NCBI RefSeq assembly: GCF_902459465.1
Contig: NC_047068.1
Location: 19,553,195 to 19,617,194, forward strand
DNA: 64,000 bases
Origin: Asterias rubens
Lineage: Eukaryota; Echinodermata; Asteroidea; Forcipulatida; Asteriidae
Direction of reading: 5' to 3'
The notes under the pieces are model-generated. The model saw nothing but the letters and a program-made list of their open reading frames with translations. It was not told where the DNA came from and did no database searches. Positions 49,556 to 60,900 of this stretch are shown here, piece by piece. A program made the position numbers and the translations under genes. Within the stretch, counting starts at the first letter, position 1. Every line of letters starts with the position of its first letter.

Positions 49556-50065
49556 TGACCTTCTTGTGAAAAAGAGATATGGGTTGTACCATTAGGTAAA
49601 AGGTATAACAAGCAGTTATTCGGCGTTGGTTTCATTCGATACATTTTGTTTTGCAAATTTGATAACAATTTACCCATGAACTTGTTTTATAAATCTACTT
49701 TAATAGATACATAGAAAAAACAAAACAGCTGTTGCAATTGTCAATTCCGAATAAATTAATATCAGGTCAATTTTCATTCCCCTTTTGTGTGTTGACATTG
49801 TCCACTCTAGTCAGATCCCAGTCTGTCTTTGTAAAATAACCACGTTGACCTCTGGTAACCAGACCGACCCTCTGCAGTGCTGATTTTCACACAAAATTCG
49901 TGTTGACTGACCAGAGTCCGCGAATTTCTTTATAAAAGTAGTCTTTAATCCCACATTTACCAGAAGGTAAGAACTTATTGGTATAGTTTATCAACTCACG
50001 CCTTATTTGAAACATTTTTGAACGTCAAATGACGGTTTTGTGTTGTATAATTTGTTTAGTGCAAC

Positions 50066-50073
50066 CCGGAAGT
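50066..50073 (+). promoter_or_regulatory. ETS-type site in the likely ARPC1 promoter
   Basis: CCGGAAGT lies in the only GC-rich patch (50060-50220) between MPST and the ARPC1 start codon. The ARPC1 first, non-coding exon probably begins near here and splices to the acceptor at 51930. Confidence 0.4.
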
Positions 50074-50357
50074 TGGGATCACGATCGGGACGGGAGGGCC
50101 GGCTCGAACGAAGCCGAGGGTGGGCGTAGAAATGGAGATAGTTTCATTCAGAAAAGAAGGAAGTGTAGTGTAGTCTGGACCGGGTCCAGTACAGTGTACT
50201 TCGGTCTCGCCTAGCCACCAGCCACACCCACTTTTGACGACTTAATTAAATGTAATTGTAAATAAATATTAAAATTAAGAACTGAAATATTATTATTATT
50301 AATAATTACTTTAATTTAAGTTAGCCTGCCCTAGCTAGGCATGAAGGATAACTTTCC

Positions 50358-50465
50358 GTATGGCGCCACCACTTTTTCACTCATTTTTTCAAAAAGGGAT
50401 ATCTCATTGAGGTAAATTAGATACTATATTATTTCATATCGAGTGAAAAAGTGGTGGCGCCATAC
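50358..50465. mobile_element. 108-bp element with perfect 25-bp inverted ends
   Basis: The left arm begins GTATGGCGCCACCACTTTTT; the right arm, 50441-50465, is its exact complement. Short A/T-rich spacer. It lies in the presumed first intron of ARPC1. Confidence 0.85.
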
Positions 50466-50499
50466 AGAATCTTTTCCGGCATGAATTGCAATTTTTAAA

Positions 50500-51640
50500 T
50501 TTACGAAGGCAAAGCATTATTAATATTAAACTTGATTAACTTTTGTAACATCGAACTTGAATTGAGAACGGACAGCATCAATCAATTAATCCGATTAGTG
50601 CTGCATTCACCTCCAGTGGAAACACTATGGATGTGAACCGCAGCGCCTGTAAAAGGCTGTACACATTCCTACCGCAGCGAGCTCTTTGTACCCCATGTGT
50701 GTTACCGCCTTTCGCTGCTGTCGCTGGTGTCACGTCGTTTTCCATTCATAATTATTGGAGTGGTAAAGTAACAACACACAAGTTCAACGCATGCCCAGAA
50801 GACGATGTTAGCTACGTTGCATGTGCACATTGCTACATTAGAAACTGTCGACATAGAGCTTTCTACTGAGTTTTGAAGCAAACAAATCGGCCTTTCCTGT
50901 GATGAGTTATGACACTGGTTAGGTTTTGCTGATTTGAAAAATAGTGAAATATGTAGGCCTAATATTTATTTTTTTATCATGAAAAGAATGTCGGTGGTCT
51001 CCGGCCGTTCAAAACGAATTGAGATTGTTTGCAAAAAGTGTTCGTATCGGGGGAATGCATTTGAACGGTAGACACAATTAGACACAAACTGAAAGGGATA
51101 TAAAATTGATTTTTTTTGTTGTTTTTGTTGTTGCTTTTAGACAATTCGGGGTGGGATATTTTTGGTTAAAAAAATTGAGAGAGCCGTAATTATTCAACTG
51201 ATATATATTGTGTTTGTTTTATGAGAATATTACAAAGAGGTGATTCCTATTGTATTTTCTTGTGCTGAAATCATTGAAATGTCGCTATTCTCAGCTAAAA
51301 TCATCCTTGCCAAATGCTGTTTGGTTGAGAAGGATGCTTGAACGCAATGTAATCTGTGTATTTTTTCTGTGACGTAACCACAGAGTATAATACCTAGTTC
51401 TTTATACTAGGAAAAGCGCCTGCATGTTTCTGCCGATTAGCGCTAGCGCGGTAACACGTGGAACCTTTGAACATGACTAGTTGTTACTCCTTCTGTTCCT
51501 TGCTCTATGATTAAATTAACTATTATTAAGTAAATAAAGAAGGGTGAAAAAAAAAACTATTTATTGGCTTTTGCCGGAATGTTTCGTAGAGGTTGAGCAT
51601 AAGTTCTCATGACTTAGTTGAGCACATTCTCTACTACTCT
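50500..51640. other. Presumed ARPC1 first intron, no recognised element
   Basis: Contains an 80-codon ORF at 50627-50869 without homology or splice support. A CGCTAGCGCG palindrome lies near 51443. Confidence 0.4.
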
Positions 51641-51649
51641 TCCTAATTA

Positions 51650-51717
51650 TTTGTGCAAATTTGCGATGTAAAAATTTGTATCGCATTGGCATTCGCAGGA
51701 AGTATGAACTGGGCTTA
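51650..51717. repeat. R9 right-end fragment
   Basis: GCATTCGCAGGAAGTATGAA and CTGGGCTTAA match the right end of R9 at 21267. Confidence 0.65.
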
Positions 51718-51969
51718 AATTAAAGACCTGTTTTGCCAAATTGGCTATAATATTTTTGTATTGCCTAAATATTTTATTATGTCGGCTTCAAACATACATC
51801 TTAATATTATGGTTAGAATCCTGCATCTGACCGCCAATTTATCTGCAGATCAAATTGAAAGAAGGGAGTAAGATCCAGTTACCATTCATAAATTCTTTTA
51901 TAAATTGCATTGTTTTCCTCGTTGTTTTAGGTATTAGATTTCATCCGATTGCAGAGTGACACTGTTGAC

Positions 51970-54900
51970 ATGGCCACTAACGAAAAATTTAACTTTGAAC
52001 TTGGGCCCATCACTTGCCATTCATGGAACAAGGATCGTACCCGTAAGTGCAGTTTAGGTCCAGTGTGGCTTGTATTATAAGTACATGTACCTTTAACAAG
52101 TTGAGTTGTGGAAGTGTTGTGGCCCAGAGGTTAAGAGCACCGAATTCAAACTCTGGTGTTTCTGATCAGCAGAATGTGGGTTCGAATCTCCAGCTGTGAC
52201 ACTTGTGTCCTTAAAGCAAGACACTTAGCCATTGCTTCGTCCTTCGGATGGGACGTAAAGCCGTTGTGTGTTGTGTACGAATGTATTACTTCTATCTTGA
52301 AAACTACGTTACTTCAGAGGGAGCTGTTTCTCACAATGTTTTATACTATCAACCTCCCCCCATTACTCGGTACCGAGAAAGGTTTTATGCTCATAGTTAT
52401 TTTGAGTAATTACCAATAGTGTCCACTGCCTGTAATGCATGACTTTAAAGATTGCATTCAAGAGAATAATGAAAGAATAACACCCCTGTTGCCTAATTGT
52501 GTGTGCTTGCAGATGACTTATAATAGGCTTTAGGGCTGAAGTATTTTATTACTTGAGTTTAAGTTTAAGGTACTGTGTTTTGTATAATACCTCTATTTTC
52601 TCTTGTTTCTAGAAATCGCCATCTCTCCAAACAGCCATGAAGTGCACATCTTTGCTAAGAAGGGGGCCGCGTACGAGAAACTGCACACTCTGAGTGAGGT
52701 TTGTATCAAGTACTTAATGTAAAACTAATGTTGAAAGTACCATACTATCAATGCCACTTGTTTTATTTTATTCCGAGTGAAGAGCTCTGGTGTTTCTGAT
52801 CAGCAGAGTGTTGGATCGAGTCCAGGTCGTGACACTTTGAGCAAGACAACTATCATTTTTTGCTGCATCCTTCAGATAGGGCATTTAAACCCAGTGCACT
52901 TATCGCGCTTATCATAAAGAGAAGGGGTCCCCCCGCTGTTCCTTGTCAGCATTGGCAGTATATTGTACCACAGCACCCTGTAAACTATTATGTGTAAAAA
53001 AAAAGGGTCCCTCACATGAGTAAATAGCTCGGTACACCTTGCATGAAAAACTACTAAGCACTCTTGAGTTCCCCATTGGGTGTGTAATGAAACGCTAATA
53101 TAAGAATACAGTATTATTATTATTATTAAGGGAATCAATGTGTGGTGAAGAGGTTTTCAACTAGTGGTTTAATCCAAACACAACATCTTTCAACACAACA
53201 CCCCTACAGCTATGAAATGGTAAAGCCCTCCGCCACCCTCGGGTAAACAACTCCTTATAAGGGAATGCTGTGCTTGTCCTGCGTGTCACGTGATGTGGCA
53301 CAACTGTTTCAGCCGTTGCTTTCGACCAATAGGAATGAAGAAACTGTCTTATAAGAACAGGTGCAAGCTCGTGTGTCATGCCCATGTTTCAACACTTTTT
53401 ACTGGTCATAAACAAAGGTTTATACACACCCACGTGATGCGCTCTCCATCAATAGGAATAGCGAAACTGTCTATTTGTTAAACAACCCTCTACACCCACT
53501 TATCTCAAGGCTTTGAAGTAATCCTGTTTTTTTATAGTAATTCCAAGGGGAAAAATGAATAATAGTTGTTTTCTTTCTGTTTGTATTCAGCACACTCAGC
53601 GAGTGACAAGCATTGACTGGGCACCCAATGGTAATCGCATTGTGACGTGTGGCACGGTAAGATTTTTATTATTTTATTCGTAACGGAAGTTGCCCATCAC
53701 AAGGCTAAAAAGGCCACTCAAAGTGTTGGTTACAAAAGGAATATGTAAAAAGAAAGTGTAAAGAATTACATTAAAAGAAACCCATTCACATTGAGCTTGA
53801 ACTTGGGATATTTTCCCCGTTTTTCTTTTTACATTGATGTGAAAACCAAGATGGCCTCACCACGTTTGATCTTCTTTGCCAGGTTCACTGTACACTCAGT
53901 GATGATTGTAGTTAAAATTCTTGTCATATTAAGGAACCAGCCTTTTCCTTTCAGCCTCGATTTTGTAGCATTGAATTGAATATGGGGGGAACCAATATGG
54001 CTGTACCATTGGTATAGATCAATAAAGCTGCCTCTTGGTTTTGATGTTTTTGTCTGGTTTTTAACTTGTTTTATTATTGCCTTTGGTGTATTTAAATGTT
54101 CAACCAATTCTTTGTTTGGCAGGATCGTAATGCCTATGTATGGACCCTGAATGGCAGTGAAGGCTGGAAACCAACCCTTGTCATTCTGCGTATCAATCGC
54201 GCTGCTACCTGTGTCAAGTGGTCTCCTTTAGGTAACAACAAAAAGAGAGCTGGCTATAACCCAGACATGTCCACATTTATTTTTACAACCGTAGTGCACT
54301 TTGTCTGTATGGCACACTCAATCTGGAGCTATTGAAAAGTAACCTCATGAACCTCTGAGAGTAAACATAATTTTCTTGTATAAAAAAAGCAAAAAGGTTT
54401 CATGCAAACCATACAAAGTATTGAGAACTTTGTTGCAATTAAAAGCTGTGAAATGGGAGTTGCCCAAGACAAGGCTGACAAGGCAATGATAAACAATATG
54501 TTATCAACATTCTTATATTATATTGAAAAACAAATATTGAATTTTTTAAAGGCTTAAAAATTTTTGTAGAAACTTTTTAAACTATAGATAGATAGCCACA
54601 CCTATCATCGCATTCTCAAAGATGACTTCACATCATACAACAAAACCACATGTAAAAGAAAAAAGTCAAAAAACAACGTTAGGATGTTGAGACCTTAAGT
54701 GTGTATTTAAATCTCTGAACGTAACTTTTTCAAATGTGAAATCACGTCAGTGTGTTGTATTATTTCATCTGACTCAAAGAGTTTGAACCGTGTTTTCTAC
54801 GTTCAGAGAAAAGGTTGGTCTGCTTTCATAAAATAATTATTTGTTACTCAACAGAGAACAAGTTTGCTGTTGGTAGCGGGGCCCGCTTGATCTCTGTCTG

Positions 54901-57900
54901 CTACTTTGAGCAGGAGAATGACTGGTAAGTTCTCAAACGGCTTTTGAGCCGTGTGTGGTACAGTTCTAGAACAAAAATAATCATAGTGGCTTCTTATAGC
55001 GCTCAAATCTGTCACCCAGTGACGCTCATAGCACGTCAGCATTCAGTATTTTTCCTTCAAGGTATGAGAGGTATTCCTTTACATAGCACCATGTAAGGGT
55101 TTACAAGGTGCTGTGGCGCAACATGCAGCTGATCAAACTAGGAACACGGGGTAATCCCCCTTCTCTTTACACAACACACGGGACCAAGGGCTTTAAGTCC
55201 CATCCCAGGTACGCAGCAGTAATGGTTTAAAGTGTCTTGCTTTAAGGACACAAGTGTCACGACCATAACTCAAATCCATACTCTGCTGATCAGAATACTA
55301 GAGTTTGAGTCCAGTGCTCTTATCCTGTCGACAACAACACGCCTCACAGTATGTTTTTTTATTCCTCTCAGTACATGCATTAATCATTATCCAATCTCAT
55401 CACAGGCATGGAATTTCATCTTTGACAAGGCTAGGCCACTTTCATTTTGAAAAGGGCACTTCCATTGGAAAGTCTTGAAGTCTATGGGAAACTTTTGAAA
55501 GGGCACTAAAGCCTAGATTGTGGGCAACGTAGGCCATGGCCTCCGTTGCCTTCGTGAAGTTCCAGGCCTGCATCACACTGGAGCCTCCTAGAACGAATCC
55601 TCCATCCACCCCACAAAAATATGCCTGTACTACACCCCTGAATGAATGACTGAATACAAGATCTATATGTCTTATTGATTGATTTAGGTGGGTAAGCAAG
55701 CACATCAAGAAACCTGTTCGCTCAACCGTGACAAGCCTTGACTGGCATCCCAACAACTACCTACTGGCTGCCGGCTCAGCTGACTTCAAATCGAGGTAAA
55801 ATTCTCAAATTTACAAGATTTACAAATCAAGCGTAATGCTTTCCACACTTTAGTTGGATTTTGATTGATTTTGCATTCTACAACTCAACCAATTTCGCTT
55901 GATGTCAAGATGTCTTCCCGCAATGTTGAAGAACTAGATATGAAAGGGCAAGCCAGTGATTTCTCAGAATGTTTTCGTAATATCAGGATTACTTTATATA
56001 GATCTCCTTCTGCTTAAATGTTTTTTCAAAGTTCAAACTGATCACCGAGAGATGAAAGACATAGCCATCTTGTGCCCAAACCTCTAGTTTTCCCATTTGT
56101 GATGATGTCAAGTAAACCAATTAACAAGCTTGCAGAAGCTAGCAAGAGTTGCTTGCCAATCTCCCACTAACCACCTCGATGGCTTTAAAGGTAGTGGACA
56201 CTATTGGTAATTACTCAATATCTATTGGCATAAAACATTACTCGGTAACAAGTAATGGGGAGAGGTTGATAGTGTAAAAGATTGTGAGAAACGGTTCCCT
56301 CTGAAGTGTTGAGTTTTCAAGAAAGAAGTAATTTTCCATGAATTTGATTTCGAGACCTCAGAAGTAGATTATGAGGTCCCGAAATCAAGCATCTGAAAGC
56401 ACACAACTTCCTGTGACAAGGGTGTTTTTTCTTTCATAGTTATCTCGCAACTTTGACGACCAATTGAGTTCAAATTTTCACAGGTTTGTTACTTTATGCA
56501 TATGTTGGGATACACCAAGTGAGAAGACGTGTCTTTGACAATAATTACCAATAGTGTCCATTGTCTTTTAATCAATGGAGGACTTCCCACCTGGAGCTCA
56601 CTCAAGCTGGGCTGATAGGAAATGTACCAAGCAAACTTAGCACTGGTACAGACGTTGTAGAGTGACCCCCTCAGTGAGGAGATCAGGACAGTCAAGATGT
56701 CACCTGTGAATGTGGTATTAAACCACAATACATGGAACATTTGCTAAGATGCTCTCAACTGGAGCAAGCATGCACGGCTGAAGCACATTTGAATGATAGT
56801 GTTAAAGGCACTGAACACCTCTTGTAATGGTCTAAAACCAGTATTACTTGGTGTATCCCAAATTTTGCATAAAATAATAAATCTGTAAAAATTTGGACTC
56901 ATTTGGTCTTCGAAGTTGCAAGAGAGAGAATAGTGAAAAGAAAGAAAAAAAACCTTGTTACACAAATTTGTGTGTCTTCAAATGCCTAAAGGCATGAAGT
57001 ATTATATTATTTGAATGGGAAATTCTGCCCAGGTAATAGTTTATAGGCAGGACAGTTCTTCCCAGATCTGAAAAGTCTCCTGAACACCCTAACAATCTAC
57101 TCCGCAATAGTAGAATTAAGCAAGACATTTCTTTTAGAACAAACTCTACCTGGCAAGTAGATACACACATGGTGTTACCGCAAACCAAATAAATAATGAG
57201 AAATTACCTCCTTCTCAAAAACTAAGTTACTTCAGAGGGAGCCATTTCTCACCATGTTTTGTAATATCAATAGCTCTGCATTGCTTGTTACCAAGTAAGG
57301 TTTTATGCTAACAGTTTTTTGGAGTAATTACCAGTAGTGTCCAGTGCCTGTAAGCAGCGTGTTCGTTTTTTTGCTGAACCATGCTTAGCTTGTTGGTGGA
57401 CAGGATAAGAAGAAGACTAAAATATCACACCTTCCAAGTATTTAAGATTCATCACTAGACCAAGAAGAAAATGGTTTATTTCTTTTCATAATTTTTCATT
57501 TATCTACAAGAGTATAGCCGAGGTGTACAATTTTGGTCAGATGTCTGAATATTTTTGTTCAAACTGTATAAGTATGAGTTTATTTCTTATACTGACAACC
57601 ACTGTAATGTTGTCCCCCTGTTTCTATTCTCCAACCAGAGTGTTCTCAGCTTACATCAAGGAAATTGAGGGCAAGCCAGAGCCAAACTCCTGGGGAAAGA
57701 AGATGCCATTTGGTGCCTGCATGTATGAATTGAGTTCTGGAGGTAGGAATATCTCTCATATGGAATGAAGGGCTGGAATAAAAGTTGGATTGAAAACTTT
57801 TTATTGTTGACAAAACCCAAAAGACAATTTTTACCTGTTTTGCTAAACTGTAGTAACTTGGGTGTTAAGGACACCATAGGACACCATAAGAGACCAAACT

Positions 57901-60900
57901 GGTTCTTTTCAGAGCAAACACTCACTCATAAGAGATTTACACATGGTTGTACCCGCAAGTTTACTATTTATTTTTAGTTTCTTGTATCTTCTTATTTCTC
58001 CACACCATGCAAAGCTTCAAACAATACTTACACCATAGGTGCTTTCACATAGATGCTGAAGAGGGAATCAAAATTATCATCTTAGGCTGTTAAAATAACA
58101 CAAATGTAATTGTTTTGCAGAAGTTAGTGTTATTTTAAACACCCTTTGAGTCTTTTTTTGGTATGTTACAAAACCCATGGTGTCAAATTTAACAGTGTAA
58201 ATATATTACGTGCCAAGACCCGAACTTGCACTCTGAACAATCAAAACATCAGAACATGAGTTCTTTGATCTTCTTAAACCATGATAAACCTCCAACAAGT
58301 ATTGCTTGCGGTAAACCCGTGTAAATAACCTTTCTTGTGTTATGTGTTGTAGTTCTAAAAAGAACTGAGAGTGTAAGAACTCAACTCCACTGATTCTTTT
58401 TTACAAGATCTGATCTGATCTGAGTTTTCAAAACTTAAATTGATATTTTCTGAATAATGTTTATTTTTGGTTTTTGTAACAAATCTATTCACTATTGCAA
58501 TTTAAGCAATATATTGCTTAAATTGTTAATGTCCCTATTGTACAATTATTTTGCTCCTCTAATTAATTTTTATGGTAAATCTGCCGGCTTTAAATAAACC
58601 GGTAATAAATTATAATTCTTTGTTATCTAGGCTCTGGTGGTTGGGTGCACGATGTGAGTTTTGACAGCTCTGGAACCCGCCTTGCTTGGGTCGGCCATGA
58701 CAGTACAGTCAGTGTTGTCAACTCTGCCAACGATAATAAAATTGGGCTGCTCAGGGCTAGCCAGCTACCTTTCCTGACTTGTGAGTGGGCGGGACCGAAT
58801 AGCCTGGTCGTTGGTGTGAGTATACATGTATATCAGTGGTATGTTGTGTCTTATGAAGCTTGCACAGTTTGCCAGGCTAAGAAGTCCATATTTAATCTGA
58901 AGTTGATTCTGGACCAAGGTGAACATCGTATCTGGATGAATCTATAGTATTTTATTTAAAAAAAGAATTATCTGACGCAAACCATCTGTCAAAGTTGTTG
59001 CTGTCACAAGTCCAGGCATTGTATTCTTTCTATCTAAGGCCAAGTCTGAATTGGCGACTTCGGCTACAGCTACAGCTAGGGCGCGCGCGTCTGCTATTCT
59101 TTAACACTGACAGACGCGCTGATCTAGCCGCAGCTGTAGCCAAAGTCGCAAATTCGGACACGGCCTTAGTCTGTTTTTCGATTTGTCTATTGCCATTGAA
59201 AAAAATAACTTAAACTGTGAATAACTAGCCTGAAATGTCTATTAAAGCCATTGGACATTTTCGGTAAACAGTATTGTCCAAGGCCCACACTTCGTGTATC
59301 ACAACTTCTCTATAAAATAACCAACCTGTGAAAGTTTAGGCTCAATCGGTCATCGGAGTCGGGAGAAAATAACGGGAAAACCCACCCTTGTTTCTGCACG
59401 TTTCGCCGTGTCATAACATTGTAACATTTTAATATTTTCTCAAAAAGTAAAGCATTTCATGGAACAATATATTTCAAGAGAAGTCTTTCACCATTACCTT
59501 CTGTAAACCCTGCAAGTTATTTGTAAATTTATGAACTTTTAATTTGTTTTCTATACCGAAAGTGTCCAATGGCTTTTAGAGCCTAAACCATGTGTACGTT
59601 TAGTTCAGTCCTTGTACTCAGTTAAAAATTCCTACTTTTTTACCAAGGACCAGATATTATGCATGCAAATCGAGAAAAATTAACAACAAATGTGTTCATA
59701 GGAAGGAGTTCTAACCCTTTTTGTTTTAAGGCCTAGATGTTGAATCCTACCTGATCTATTCATTAAAATCAATGAATGTAGAGGAAATGTGCTGTCAGAC
59801 ATAATACAATTAAACTTTGGTCATTGGTCCATGTGCAAAAAGTAGAACACATCACATTATTTTCAAGATCTTACAAGGTGATGCCCCAGCATATTTAAGT
59901 GATCTTGTGTTATGCCCCAGGGTAAAATGGCTTACGGTCTACACTACAACAACTCCTTCAGGAGAAAATGGCAAATCCTTGATGAGGGAGAAAATCTTTT
60001 CAGAGTGCTGCACCGAGGCATTGGAACTCTCTTCCTGAAACTGTGAAACTTTCAAGTTTAGTTGACATTTTCAAGGACAGTTCAAAATCTGCATAAAGAA
60101 GCATTTTGTTTACACTCTTTTACACTTATTGTTAGATGCTACATTTTTGTGTGTGTGTGTGTGTAGAGCAGCGCCATTTTGGCAGAAACTGGCACTTTGA
60201 AAGTTTCCATTTTGATTTGTTTATTGTAAATAATCGTTATTATACTCTCTTCCTACCTTGTAGGGTCATGACTGCGAGTTGAATCTCTTCAATATTGATG
60301 ATGCCAGCAAGATCACCTTCGTCAGTAAGCTTGGAGCAGTCGCCAAGAAGGAGTCTGGCAACATGAGGTAATAAGGGTTTTCTGTCAGGAACTGTCTCTG
60401 TAGTCCAGAGTTACAGCTTACAGGACAACGAGCTAGGATTGATCTTAACTGGAAATCAATCTTAAAGGCACTGAACACGTTTGGTAATTGTCAAAGACCA
60501 GTATTCTCACTTGGTATATCCCAACGTATGTATAAAATAACAAGCCTGTGAAATATTTGACTCAATTGGTCATTGAAGTTGCAAGAAAATTATGGGAAAA
60601 AACGCCCTTGTTGTACAATATAGTGTGCATTTAGATAGGAATAAAAGGCTTTGGTCAGAAGTCTTTTGTTATTTTAGTGAGAAATTACCTCTTTCTCAAA
60701 AACTGTGTTACTTCAAAAGGAAGCCATTTCTCACAATGTTTGATACTATCATCAGCTCTCCGTTGCACGTTACCAAGTAAGGTTTTATGCTAATATATAT
60801 TTTGAATAATTACCAAACGTGTACAGTGCCTTTAAAGGCAGTGGACACTATAAAGGCAGTGGACACTATTGGTAATTGTCAAAGACTAGCCTTCACAGTT

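Noticed and set aside
50627-50869. 80-codon ORF starting MDVNRSACKRLYTFLPQRAL
   Set aside because: No homology was recognised, there is no splice or poly(A) support, and it lies in the presumed ARPC1 first intron.
58816-58947. Extension of ARPC1 exon 8 past 58815 (in-frame to 58947)
   Set aside because: It leaves the WD40 alignment. The donor GTGAGT at 58816 joined to GGTCATGACTGC restores the family sequence.
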